Shown: piece by piece, positions 30,117 through 38,779 of the stretch | Layout of the letters: each line of letters begins with the position of its first letter | Position numbering within the stretch: position 1 is the first letter of the stretch | Assembly (NCBI RefSeq): GCF_900109885.1 | Contig: NZ_FOBS01000026.1 | Location: 1 to 43,880 of the forward strand | DNA from: Syntrophus gentianae | GTDB taxonomy: Bacteria > Desulfobacterota > Syntrophia > Syntrophales > Syntrophaceae | Direction of reading: 5' to 3' | DNA length: 43,880 nt | Made by a program: the position numbers and the translations under genes | Notes under the pieces: model-generated | The model's database searches: none | The model's input: the letters and a program-made list of their open reading frames with translations, nothing else | Told to the model about the DNA's origin: nothing

Positions 30117-30880
30117 TGAAAAAAGAGAGAAAAATAGGCAGAAGCCAAATGAAAAAGGGAGTATACCTTTTACCAAATCTTTTTACCTCGGCCAACCTCT
30201 TTTTCGGTTTTTATTCGATTCTCTATTCCATGCGGGGAGCCTTTGTCGAGGCGTCTTTCTTTGTCCTCATTTCCATTGTTCTGGACAGCCTGGATGGCCG
30301 GATTGCGAGAATGACCAATTCCGTAAGCAAATTCGGCATTGAATACGATTCGTTATCCGATCTGGTCGCTTTCGGTGTCGCGCCGGCTGTGCTCGTTTAT
30401 TCCTGGTCCCTTTCAGCTTACGGAAAATGGGGCTCGGTCGCGGCCTGTCTCTTCGTTCTTTGCGGGGCGCTACGGCTGGCACGATTCAATATCCAGATCG
30501 GCATTGTGGAAAGCAAAGTCTTTAACGGCCTGGCCATACCGGCTGCGGCAGCGATCATCGTGACCGGCATTCTTCTCTATGAGGATAAAGTGGGAAAGGG
30601 TCCCTATCCTCACATTCTGGTTCTGATTGCCGTTGTTGTTCTGTCTCTCCTGATGGTCAGCAATGTGAAGTATTACAGCTTCAAGAATCTGAATTATTTT
30701 TCCCGCAAGCCTTTCATGTCTTTTTTGTTGATTGTCTTGGCTTTAATGATAATTGTCGCTGAACCTCAGATCATGCTCTTTGCGGTGATGACGGGGTATG
30801 GCCTTTCGGGACCCGTCTGGTTTCTGATGAGGTGCGTAAATCGTTATCGCAGCCCGCAGACAGAAACTACAAAAACCTGA
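30116..30880 (+). CDS. pssA: CDP-diacylglycerol-serine O-phosphatidyltransferase
   Basis: This 254-residue membrane protein makes phosphatidylserine from CDP-diacylglycerol and serine. The CDP-alcohol phosphotransferase motif DG-x2-AR-x8-G-x3-D-x3-D is complete (LDGRIARM, FGIEYDSLSD), with several hydrophobic segments after it. ATG 30116 overlaps the psd stop (A of ATG is the last base of TGA); an inner ATG at 30149 (MKKGVYLLPNLFTSANLF) is closer to the usual N-terminus and may be the true start. Its substrate comes from CdsA and its product goes to Psd. Confidence 0.94.
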   Translation: MKKERKIGRSQMKKGVYLLPNLFTSANLFFGFYSILYSMRGAFVEASFFVLISIVLDSLDGRIARMTNSVSKFGIEYDSLSDLVAFGVAPAVLVYSWSLSAYGKWGSVAACLFVLCGALRLARFNIQIGIVESKVFNGLAIPAAAAIIVTGILLYEDKVGKGPYPHILVLIAVVVLSLLMVSNVKYYSFKNLNYFSRKPFMSFLLIVLALMIIVAEPQIMLFAVMTGYGLSGPVWFLMRCVNRYRSPQTETTKT

Positions 30881-30939
30881 CTTTCGCAGGGTACGGAACC
30901 ATGAGAAGGAAAGATGGATAAAAAAGGAGATGTGGATAG

Positions 30940-31956
30940 ATGAGTTCATATAATGTAGCCGTCGTCGGCGCAACGGGCGCTGTGGGCAATGAAATGATCC
31001 GGGTTCTGGAGGAACGCAATTTCCCCGTCCGGGAATTGACCCTTCTGGCATCGGAACGGTCGTTAGGGATTGATATTGATTTTAAAGGCAAGTCCATACC
31101 CGTCAAGGTCCTTGATGAAAATTCCTTCGCCGGGATTCAAATCGGCCTGTTTTCGGCGGGGGGAAGTGTGAGCGAACGATTTGCGCCGATCGCCGCCGCA
31201 GCGGGATGCGTGGTCATCGATAACACCAGCGCCTTCCGGATGGCGCCCGACGTCCCTCTGGTCGTTCCCGAAGTCAATCCTGAAGCCATCGCACAGTACA
31301 AAACCAAGGGGATTATTGCCAATCCAAACTGCTCGACGATCCAGATGGTCGTAGCCCTCAAACCGATCCACGATGTCGCCCGAATCCGGCGGATCGTGGT
31401 GTCCACCTATCAGGCGGTATCGGGAACGGGAAAGAAGGCCATAACAGAGCTGGCTGAACAGACCCGGGCGCTAATGAACTGCCAGGAGATTCAGGTCAAG
31501 GTCTATCCCCATCAGATCGCCTTCAATTGTCTACCCCACATCGATGTCTTCCTGGATAACGGCTATACCAAGGAAGAGATGAAGATGGTCAACGAAACAA
31601 AAAAGATCTTCAATGACCCGGCTATTGCGGTGACCGCCACAACGGTCCGGGTGCCCGTATTTTTCGGTCATTCGGAATCGGTGAATATCGAAACGGAAAA
31701 GAAGATTACGGCCGAAGAGGTGCGAAAGCTTCTCGCAACGGCGCCCGGCGTGCGAGTGGTCGATAATCCGAAGGAGAACGCCTACCCCCTGGCAATCCAT
31801 GCGGTAGGACAGGATGATACCTTTGTCGGCAGGATTCGGGAGGATGAATCGATTCCCAATGGCATCAATATGTGGGTTGTGGCGGACAACATCCGCAAAG
31901 GTGCGGCGTCAAACGCCGTTCAAATCGCCGAGGTGCTGATCCGGGATTATCTATGA
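30940..31956 (+). CDS. asd: Aspartate-semialdehyde dehydrogenase
   Basis: This 338-residue NADPH enzyme makes aspartate semialdehyde from aspartyl phosphate, feeding lysine/diaminopimelate, threonine and methionine. It has the N-terminal AVVGATGAVGNEMIRVLEER, the active-site Cys131 in NPNCSTIQM, YQAVSGTGKKAI, and a late PVFFGHSESVNIE with the catalytic His region. The second pattern, with QDDTFVGRIRED near the end, is typical of the longer bacterial group. Its stop overlaps the rsmD start (ATGA). A GGAG site lies about 13-16 bases before the ATG. Confidence 0.97.
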   Translation: MSSYNVAVVGATGAVGNEMIRVLEERNFPVRELTLLASERSLGIDIDFKGKSIPVKVLDENSFAGIQIGLFSAGGSVSERFAPIAAAAGCVVIDNTSAFRMAPDVPLVVPEVNPEAIAQYKTKGIIANPNCSTIQMVVALKPIHDVARIRRIVVSTYQAVSGTGKKAITELAEQTRALMNCQEIQVKVYPHQIAFNCLPHIDVFLDNGYTKEEMKMVNETKKIFNDPAIAVTATTVRVPVFFGHSESVNIETEKKITAEEVRKLLATAPGVRVVDNPKENAYPLAIHAVGQDDTFVGRIREDESIPNGINMWVVADNIRKGAASNAVQIAEVLIRDYL

Positions 31957-32516
31957 GAATCATCGGGGGACAGGCAAGAGGGCGCCGGATTGCCGTTCCG
32001 CCCGGATATGCCGTCCGGCCGACTTCAGACCGGATCAAGGAGGCCTTGTTTAATATGCTGGGTCCTCTTGACGGTCGGAATTTTCTCGACCTTTATGCGG
32101 GGACCGGAAATGTGGGCCTGGAAGCGCTCAGCCGGGGCGCCGCGGAGGTTGTTTTCGTCGAAAGGATTTCCGCTCTGGTCACGGCTCTCAGGAGAAATCT
32201 CGAGGCCTTCGGTTTTTCAGGGCGTTATGAGATTATTGCCACGGATGTCGAACAGGCCATTAACCGCCTGGTTCAGAAGGGCAAGTCCTTTGACTTGATC
32301 TTTTCCGATCCGCCTTATCGAAAGGGGCAGATTGAAAGGACAATATTCCTGTTGAATTCTTCTCCGTCCCTGATGGCAGAAGAGGGCATGCTGATTCTTC
32401 AGCACGCCCTGGCGGAACCCCTGGAGATCGAAGGGGACAAAACATTGAAGCTGGTCGATGAAAGAAGATATGGAGATACCCTGCTTTCCTTCGTGAAGTC
32501 TAATTCAGGATGTTAA
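31953..32516 (+). CDS. rsmD: 16S rRNA (guanine966-N2)-methyltransferase RsmD
   Basis: This 187-residue SAM-dependent enzyme methylates G966 in the 30S subunit. It starts with MRIIGGQARGRRI and RPTSDRIKEALFNML, has the SAM loop FLDLYAGTGNVGLEALSRGA (20 residues) and the catalytic box FSDPPYRKG. ATG 31953 overlaps the asd stop by four bases. The rsmD-coaD pair, ten bases apart, is conserved in many bacteria. Confidence 0.95.
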   Translation: MRIIGGQARGRRIAVPPGYAVRPTSDRIKEALFNMLGPLDGRNFLDLYAGTGNVGLEALSRGAAEVVFVERISALVTALRRNLEAFGFSGRYEIIATDVEQAINRLVQKGKSFDLIFSDPPYRKGQIERTIFLLNSSPSLMAEEGMLILQHALAEPLEIEGDKTLKLVDERRYGDTLLSFVKSNSGC

Positions 32517-32526
32517 AGAGGATGAT

Positions 32527-33021
32527 ATGAAAAAGATTGCTGTCTATCCCGGTTCTTTTGATCCCATTACCAATGGCCATCTTGATATTATCAAGAGGGG
32601 CCTGTCGATGTTCGATGAAATTATTGTCCTCATTGCCTACAATGTGATGAAGACGTCTCTGTTCACCGTTGAGGAACGGGCGGCGATGATCAAGGAGGCG
32701 CTGCACGACAAGAAGAGGGTCCGGGTGGACAGTTATGACGGTCTGCTGGTCGATTATGTCCGAGATGCGGGGGCCAATATCATTCTGCGGGGCTTGAGAG
32801 CCATGTCCGAATTCGAGTATGAGTTTCAGCTGGCCTTGATGAACCGTCGCATCAACCGCAGTGTGGAAACGGTATTCTTCATGACGGGCTATAAGTGGTT
32901 TTATACCAGCTCCACCATCATTAAAGAGGTTGCCCGTCTGGGTGGATCTCCGAAAGGGCTTGTGCCGGAAATTGTGTACCGGAAAATGCAGGAAAAATTC
33001 CCCAGAATGAATAAAATATAG
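32527..33021 (+). CDS. coaD: Phosphopantetheine adenylyltransferase
   Basis: This 164-residue nucleotidyltransferase makes dephospho-CoA from 4'-phosphopantetheine and ATP. It has the T/HxGH-type ATP site YPGSFDPITNGHLDII, the substrate stretch RGLRAMSEFEYEFQLALMN (19 residues) and YTSSTIIKEVARLGG. Length is usual. It follows rsmD closely and is followed after eight bases by an aminotransferase gene, so the asd-rsmD-coaD-aminotransferase run is probably one operon. Confidence 0.97.
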   Translation: MKKIAVYPGSFDPITNGHLDIIKRGLSMFDEIIVLIAYNVMKTSLFTVEERAAMIKEALHDKKRVRVDSYDGLLVDYVRDAGANIILRGLRAMSEFEYEFQLALMNRRINRSVETVFFMTGYKWFYTSSTIIKEVARLGGSPKGLVPEIVYRKMQEKFPRMNKI

Positions 33022-33029
33022 GGACTTCT

Positions 33030-34223
33030 ATGAAACTTGCGTCGAGAGTATCTTTGATCAAACCGTCGCCCACGCTGGTCATTACCGCAAAAGCTGCTGC
33101 CCTGCGTGCCGAGGGGCGGGATGTCGTCGATTTCGGGGCGGGAGAACCGGATTTCAATACCCCGGATTCCATTAAAAACGCGGCGATCCAGGCGGTGGAA
33201 TCCAATTTTACGCGCTATACAGCCGTCGGGGGCATCGATGAATTGAAAGACGCGATTATCCGGAAACTTCAAAGGGATAATTTCCTGTCTTACAAACGTT
33301 CAGAGATTGTCGTCTCCTGCGGGGCCAAGCATACCCTCTTTAATCTCGCTCAAGTCCTCTTTGAGGAAGGGGATGAGGTCATTATCCCGGGTCCATACTG
33401 GGTTTCCTATCCGGATCTGGTCCTTTACACCGGCGCTCAACCGGTGATTGTGAACACACAGGAAAAAAATGGCTTCAAATTGACGCCGGAAGAATTGGAA
33501 GCCGCCATATCGGAAAAAACCAAGGCGCTGATTATCAACAGTCCATCCAATCCGACGGGATGCGCTTACTCGAAAGAAGAGCTTGCCGCACTGGCGGAGG
33601 TGGTGATTCGTCATTCCTTGATGGTCATTTCTGACGATATCTATGAAAAGATCCTCTTTGACGATATGCCCTTCTGGAACATGGCTGCGGTCAATCCCGC
33701 GCTGAAAGACCGGACGGTTGTCGTCAATGGCGTTTCGAAGGCCTACGCCATGACCGGCTGGAGGATCGGCTATGCCGCCGGTCCGGAACCCGTCATCGCG
33801 GCGATGGGGAAGATCCAGAGTCAGAGCACCTCCAACCCGGCTTCCATATCCCAGAAGGCCGCCGTTGAGGCTCTGAACGGCGACCAGCAGGTCCTTGTGG
33901 AAATGGTCCGTGAATTTCAGAAGCGACGGGATTACATCGTTTCCACGCTGAATGCTTTTGAGGGGGTATCCTGCCTCAAACCCCAGGGGGCTTTCTATGT
34001 CTTTCCCAATGTATCCGCATTGTATGGTTTAAGCTGGAAAGATCGAAAGATCACCGATTCCGCGACGATGACCGAGTATCTCCTCGAGGAAGCGGAGGTA
34101 GCCGTCGTGCCGGGCATCGCCTTTGGAGATGACCGCTACATAAGAATTTCCTACGCCACCTCCATGTCGATTATCGAAAAGGGACTGGAAAGGATAGGTA
34201 AGGCACTGAGACGTTTGAGCTGA
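33030..34223 (+). CDS. Aspartate aminotransferase (class I, PLP-dependent)
   Basis: This 397-residue protein is a fold-type I aminotransferase of the Ib aspartate aminotransferase group. The PLP lysine is Lys237 in GVSKAYAMTGWRIGYAAG. Other signs are FGAGEPDFNTPDSIK at the start, INSPSNPTGCAYS with the PLP-contacting Asn, and the C-terminal RISYATS with the carboxylate-binding Arg. It most likely interconverts oxaloacetate plus glutamate with aspartate plus 2-oxoglutarate, which ties it to asd in the same cluster; some members also act on prephenate. It starts eight bases after coaD. Confidence 0.92.
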   Translation: MKLASRVSLIKPSPTLVITAKAAALRAEGRDVVDFGAGEPDFNTPDSIKNAAIQAVESNFTRYTAVGGIDELKDAIIRKLQRDNFLSYKRSEIVVSCGAKHTLFNLAQVLFEEGDEVIIPGPYWVSYPDLVLYTGAQPVIVNTQEKNGFKLTPEELEAAISEKTKALIINSPSNPTGCAYSKEELAALAEVVIRHSLMVISDDIYEKILFDDMPFWNMAAVNPALKDRTVVVNGVSKAYAMTGWRIGYAAGPEPVIAAMGKIQSQSTSNPASISQKAAVEALNGDQQVLVEMVREFQKRRDYIVSTLNAFEGVSCLKPQGAFYVFPNVSALYGLSWKDRKITDSATMTEYLLEEAEVAVVPGIAFGDDRYIRISYATSMSIIEKGLERIGKALRRLS

Positions 34224-34280
34224 GCATTCCCGCTGGAAAGCTGAACAATAAAAAAATAAACAGGGACAGGCATATATACC

Positions 34281-35687
34281 ATGGGCGGTTTATTCGGGGT
34301 TGTTTCGAAAGAGAATTGCATGAAATCCCTTTTTTATGGGACGGATTATCACTCCCACCTGGGAACTGAAAATGGGGGTCTGGCCGTATTCGGGGAAAAT
34401 AATTTTCGTAAGGCCATTCACAGCATCAGCCAGGCACAATTCAAATCGAAATTTGTCGATTATTACCGGCAGATGAAAGGAAATGCGGGAATTGGGGCCA
34501 TTGACGACGACTCGCCTCAACCTCTGATTATCCGCTCCAAATTCGGAACGTTTTCGATCGCCGCAACGGGTCTCGTAACCAACCGGGACCGTCTTGCCTC
34601 CGACCTGCTTCAGGAGGGGACCTCCTTCAGTGAAATAAAGGATGGTGCTGTCAATACCGTAGAACTCGTGGCTAAACTGATCAGCAGGGGAACAAGTCTT
34701 GTTGAGGGCATTGTACGGATGCAGGAGGCGATTGAAGGCTCCATCTGCGTTCTGATATTGACCGATGAGGGGCTCTACGCTGCCCGCGATAAGTATGGCC
34801 GGTTCCCCCTGGCACTGGGCAGGGAACGGACAGGGGCAGGCTATGCGGTCGCAACGGAATCCAGCTCCTTTCCCAATCTAAACTATGAACTGGTTAAATT
34901 TCTCGGTCCCGGTGAGATCGTTCAACTCACTGCCGATGGATATCATATTCTACGGCCCGAAAACAAAGAACGGAAGGTCTGCGCCTTTCTGTGGATCTAT
35001 ACCGGCTATCCGTCCTCCTGCTATGAAGGAATTTCGGTGGAGAATACCAGGGAACGCTGTGGGAGAGCCATTGCCAGGCAGGACAACGTAACGGCGGATC
35101 TGGTCTGCGGAATACCGGATTCCGGTGTCGGACATGCCCTGGGTTATGCTGCCGAATCAAGAATTCCCTATCGCCGTCCCCTGGTTAAATATACCCCGGG
35201 GTATGGCCGGAGTTATACCCCTCCCTCCCAGGATATCCGCGATCTTGTTGCCACCATGAAACTCAGCGCCGTTCATGATGTCATCAACAACAACCGGATG
35301 ATTGTCTGCGATGATTCCATCGTGCGGGGAACACAGTTAAAGAATTACACCATCAAGAAGCTTTGGGAAAACGGTGCTCGTGAGATTCATATTCGAGCCG
35401 CCTGCCCTCCGCTCATGTTTACGTGCCTTTATGGGTCCTCAACCCGCTCCTCGTCGGAACTGGCTGCCAGACGTGCCATTTCGGCCATTGAAGGAAAGGA
35501 ACCCACTGACATTACCCCCTATCTGGATTGCCGTTCAGAGGAATATTCAAGAATGGTTGAATGGATTCGTCAGGATCTGAATGTAACGACTTTGAAATAT
35601 TTGAATATTGAAGCCATGATCGAAGCCATCGGTCTTCCGGCGGATCACCTCTGTCTTCACTGCTGGCGGGGTGGCTCACTGCTTTAA
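34281..35687 (+). CDS. PurF-like phosphoribosyltransferase without the glutaminase nucleophile
   Basis: This 468-residue protein aligns along its length with glutamine PRPP amidotransferase (PurF), first enzyme of purine synthesis. The phosphoribosyltransferase half looks intact: PRPP loop VCDDSIVRGT (about 342-351) and PDSGVGHALGYA. Four Cys (234, 382, 458, 461) match the [4Fe-4S] ligands of the Bacillus-type enzyme. The N-terminal Ntn glutaminase half is not normal: it begins MGGLFGV where PurF has CGVFGI after processing, so the catalytic Cys1 is Gly; the HRGQE substrate box reads HLGTE, and the NGNL and SDTE boxes read TGLV and NTVE. The protein therefore should not use glutamine in the normal way. 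It stands alone between an aminotransferase and ispG, with no other purine gene near. A true PurF is presumably elsewhere. Function unknown. Confidence 0.85.
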   Translation: MGGLFGVVSKENCMKSLFYGTDYHSHLGTENGGLAVFGENNFRKAIHSISQAQFKSKFVDYYRQMKGNAGIGAIDDDSPQPLIIRSKFGTFSIAATGLVTNRDRLASDLLQEGTSFSEIKDGAVNTVELVAKLISRGTSLVEGIVRMQEAIEGSICVLILTDEGLYAARDKYGRFPLALGRERTGAGYAVATESSSFPNLNYELVKFLGPGEIVQLTADGYHILRPENKERKVCAFLWIYTGYPSSCYEGISVENTRERCGRAIARQDNVTADLVCGIPDSGVGHALGYAAESRIPYRRPLVKYTPGYGRSYTPPSQDIRDLVATMKLSAVHDVINNNRMIVCDDSIVRGTQLKNYTIKKLWENGAREIHIRAACPPLMFTCLYGSSTRSSSELAARRAISAIEGKEPTDITPYLDCRSEEYSRMVEWIRQDLNVTTLKYLNIEAMIEAIGLPADHLCLHCWRGGSLL

Positions 35688-35769
35688 GTCTCTTTAAAAA
35701 CCCTTCTTACTATCCGCACAAAAAAACAACCAGCGATTCAGAAGGTTCAATCGGTGGGGATATTCCTCA

Positions 35770-35799
35770 TTGAAGGCCTTCACACCTTTGTGCTATACA
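35770..35799 (+). promoter_or_regulatory. Extended -10 promoter for ispG with a palindrome over the -35
   Basis: TTGAAG (35770-35775, four of six) and TATACA (35794-35799, five of six) are 18 bases apart, and TGC directly before the -10 makes it an extended -10 promoter. The -35 box lies within a perfect 12-bp palindrome, TGAAGGCCTTCA (35771-35782), a plausible operator. It lies about 30 bases before the ispG start. Confidence 0.5.
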
Positions 35800-35830
35800 A
35801 AAAATCAACGAACAAGAACAAGGATTTCCA

Positions 35831-36901
35831 TTGAATAGTCCTGCTGGGAGAAGAAAGACAAAGGCCCTTTGGGTCGGGAATGTCCAGGTTGGCGGAGACG
35901 CACCGATTGTCGTACAATCCATGACCTGTACGGATACACGAAATGTTCCGGCGACGATCGCCCAGATTGAAGCCCTCGAAAATGCCGGTTGTGAGATTGT
36001 CCGGGTGGCCGTACCGGACGCGGATGCCGCCGCCGTGCTCGGGGAAATCAAAAAGGGCATCCGTATTCCCCTGATTGCCGACATTCATTTCAACGCGAGT
36101 TACGCCTTGATGGCGATTGATCAGGATGTGGATGGCATCCGGATCAATCCTGGCAATTTGGGGAGAGAGAAAATTGCCGATATTGTCCGGTCTGCCAGGG
36201 AGCACAATACCGTTATCCGCATAGGCATCAATGCGGGATCCCTGGAGAAAAACCTGCAGGAAAAGTACGGCGGGCCCACCGCCGGAGCCATGGCGGAAAG
36301 CGCCCTCAATCATCTTGCCCTTCTGGAAGATATGGGCTTTGATCGAATCAAACTCTCCCTGAAATCCTCCCATGTTCCCACCATGATCGATGCTTACCGG
36401 ATGGTTGCGGAAAAAACCGACTATCCCCTGCACCTGGGCGTTACCGAGGCTGGGACGCTTGTCAATTCCGCCATAAAATCATCCATCGGGATCGGGCTGC
36501 TCCTTCATGAGGGGATCGGGGATACGATTCGCGTCTCGGTCACAGGCAACCCCGTTTCCGAGATCGGTCTGGCTTATGGCATCCTCCGGGCTCTGGACAT
36601 CCGCAGGATCGGGCCGGACATCATCTCCTGTCCTACCTGCGGCCGCTGCGAAATCGATCTTTTCTCTCTGGTTGAAAGGGTGGAGCAGGCTCTGGTCGGG
36701 ATGAAGGAGGACCTGAAGATTGCCCTCATGGGGTGTGTCGTCAACGGTCCCGGTGAGGCGGCAGAAGCGGATGTCGGCATTGCGGGCGGCCGAGGGACGG
36801 GTTTGCTTTTCAAGAAAGGGCGAGTTGTGCGCAAGATAAAGGAAGAGGAATTTGTCGAAGTCCTGCTTCAGGAAATTGCGGAAATGACGCGACATAAATA
36901 G
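35831..36901 (+). CDS. ispG: (E)-4-hydroxy-3-methylbut-2-enyl diphosphate synthase
   Basis: This 356-residue iron-sulfur enzyme catalyses the penultimate MEP pathway step. The cluster ligands are Cys267 and Cys270 in SCPTCGRC, Cys302 in GCVVNGPGE and the Glu of that motif. The N-terminal TIM barrel shows VQSMTCTDTRN, PLIADIHFNASYALMAI and RINPGNLG. The start is TTG 35831, with AAGGA six bases upstream; it gives an N-terminus ending RRKTKALWVGNV, as in E. coli IspG, and no ATG or GTG fits. It is the direct bacterial-length form without the plant-type insertion. It is monocistronic or leads into proS after 95 bases. Confidence 0.96.
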   Translation: MNSPAGRRKTKALWVGNVQVGGDAPIVVQSMTCTDTRNVPATIAQIEALENAGCEIVRVAVPDADAAAVLGEIKKGIRIPLIADIHFNASYALMAIDQDVDGIRINPGNLGREKIADIVRSAREHNTVIRIGINAGSLEKNLQEKYGGPTAGAMAESALNHLALLEDMGFDRIKLSLKSSHVPTMIDAYRMVAEKTDYPLHLGVTEAGTLVNSAIKSSIGIGLLLHEGIGDTIRVSVTGNPVSEIGLAYGILRALDIRRIGPDIISCPTCGRCEIDLFSLVERVEQALVGMKEDLKIALMGCVVNGPGEAAEADVGIAGGRGTGLLFKKGRVVRKIKEEEFVEVLLQEIAEMTRHK

Positions 36902-36923
36902 ATTTATAACTGTGAAAGAGACA

Positions 36924-36947
36924 GGATCGGCAAAGGCCGTGATCCTT
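36924..36947 (+). terminator. Terminator-like hairpin between ispG and proS
   Basis: GGATCGGC (36924-36931) pairs with GCCG-TG-ATCC (36936-36945) with a two-base bulge and an AAAG loop. Only a short TT follows and then an AT-rich stretch, so it may be a weak terminator or a leader hairpin of proS. Confidence 0.3.
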
Positions 36948-36996
36948 AAATTTCTGACATTCATCTTATTCGCTTATTTACGAACAAGGAGGCTAA

Positions 36997-38736
36997 ATGC
37001 GTTATTCGGAAATGTTCCTGCCCACTGAACGAGAAGTCCCTTCAGATGCCGAGGTCATCAGTCACCAGCTCATGCTTCGGGCGGGGATGATTAGAAAATT
37101 ATCTGCCGGGATCTATTGCTACCTTCCCCTGGGATACCGGGTTATTCGAAAGGTTGAGCAGATTATCCGTGAAGAAATGAATCGGGCCGGCGCCCAGGAG
37201 GTTTTTCTTCCCATGGTCCAGCCGGCGGAACTCTGGCAGGAATCCGGACGCTGGGAGTATTACGGAAAAGAACTGCAGCGCTTCCGGGATCGACACGACC
37301 GGGAGTATTGTCTGGGGCCGACCCACGAAGAGGTCATTACAGACCTGGTCCGCCATGAACTCAAAACCTATCGGCAGCTTCCGAAAAATCTTTACCAGAT
37401 CCAGACCAAGTTCCGGGATGAAATCCGTCCCCGCTTCGGCGTGATGCGGAGCCGGGAATTCGGAATGAAGGACGCCTACAGCTTCGATGCCGACGAGGAA
37501 GGGGCGGAACTCAGTTATGCCAGGATGTTTGAAGCCTATAAACGGATCTTTTCCCGGTGCGGACTTCGCTTCCGTCCCGTAGAAGCGGATTCGGGGACGA
37601 TCGGAGGAAGTTTTTCCCATGAATTCATGGTGATGGCTGATTCAGGGGAAGACGGGCTGGTATTCTGCAGCGAATGCGCCTATGCGGCAAACCTGGAAAA
37701 GGCGGAGGTGCATCCGCCGGAAAAAGCGGATATGTCCGCCATTGAAGAGATGCCTCTGACGGAAGTGCATACCCCGAACATAAGAACCATTGAAGAGGTG
37801 TCCGCCTTTCTAGACGTTACGCCTCAGGACATCGTGAAAACAATGATCTTCAACGCCGATGGGCAGCCCGTTGCCGTACTGATCCGTGGAGATGAAGAGG
37901 TCAACGAGATCAAGGTTAAAAACTATCTGGGCTGTAATGAAATCGAACTGGCCATGGATGATATGATTGAGGAGGTCACGGGCGCCCCTCGCGGATTCGC
38001 CGGGGCGGTCGGCATTCGCGCACGGATTGTTGCCGATAATTCCCTCCTAAATATGAAGAATTTCGTCATGGGAGCAAACCGGGAAGATTATCACGTCCGC
38101 AACGTCAACTTCGGGCGGGACTTCTCGATTGCCGCCTTTGCAGATCTCAAGATCGCCCGGGAGACGGACGCCTGTCCCCGCTGCAGGAAAGCGCTGTCTT
38201 TTGCCCGGGGCATCGAAGTCGGACATGTCTTCAAACTTGGGACAAAGTACAGCAAGGCTATGGGAGCAAGCTTTTTAGATCGGAACGGAAAAGAGCAGAC
38301 GATGATCATGGGGTGCTACGGGATAGGCACCGGCCGGACCGTCGCGGCATGCATTGAACAGAACAACGATGAGAACGGCATCGTCTGGCCCATGCCCCTT
38401 GCCCCTTTCCAGGTCATCATTACGCCGGTCAATATAAATGACAAGGCGCTTGCGGACACTGCGGAACGTCTGTATGATTCTCTTGTCGCCAAAGGCGTCG
38501 AGGCGCTCCTTGATGATCGTGACGAGCGCGCCGGGGTTAAATTCAAGGATGCGGACCTGATCGGCATCCCGATCAGGGTGACGATTGGTCCCAAGAAATT
38601 GGCGGAAGGGAAAGTTGAAATCCGAATTCGGGATACAGGCGAGGTGAACGCGATCCTCCTGGAGCAGGTCGAAGAAACGCTCCTGGGCCAAATCGCCTCA
38701 AAAATGAGGGAAAATGTTTCCGGCTCTCATGATTAA
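36997..38736 (+). CDS. proS: Prolyl-tRNA synthetase, bacterial type with editing domain
   Basis: This 579-residue class II synthetase charges tRNA-Pro. It has the N-terminal motif 1 region ([20 protein letters not shown], 20 residues), motif 2 with [21 protein letters not shown] split around the loop, an inserted YbaK-like editing domain (about 225-405) that removes mischarged alanine, motif 3 [10 protein letters not shown] and the C-terminal anticodon-binding domain. AAGGAGG precedes the ATG at a good distance. The tRNA-Pro(UGG) gene near the end of this window is one of its substrates. Confidence 0.98.
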   Translation: MRYSEMFLPTEREVPSDAEVISHQLMLRAGMIRKLSAGIYCYLPLGYRVIRKVEQIIREEMNRAGAQEVFLPMVQPAELWQESGRWEYYGKELQRFRDRHDREYCLGPTHEEVITDLVRHELKTYRQLPKNLYQIQTKFRDEIRPRFGVMRSREFGMKDAYSFDADEEGAELSYARMFEAYKRIFSRCGLRFRPVEADSGTIGGSFSHEFMVMADSGEDGLVFCSECAYAANLEKAEVHPPEKADMSAIEEMPLTEVHTPNIRTIEEVSAFLDVTPQDIVKTMIFNADGQPVAVLIRGDEEVNEIKVKNYLGCNEIELAMDDMIEEVTGAPRGFAGAVGIRARIVADNSLLNMKNFVMGANREDYHVRNVNFGRDFSIAAFADLKIARETDACPRCRKALSFARGIEVGHVFKLGTKYSKAMGASFLDRNGKEQTMIMGCYGIGTGRTVAACIEQNNDENGIVWPMPLAPFQVIITPVNINDKALADTAERLYDSLVAKGVEALLDDRDERAGVKFKDADLIGIPIRVTIGPKKLAEGKVEIRIRDTGEVNAILLEQVEETLLGQIASKMRENVSGSHD

Positions 38737-38779
38737 GACCAAGACCGGATCGCTAAGTGATAGGAATTAAAGAGGCTTC

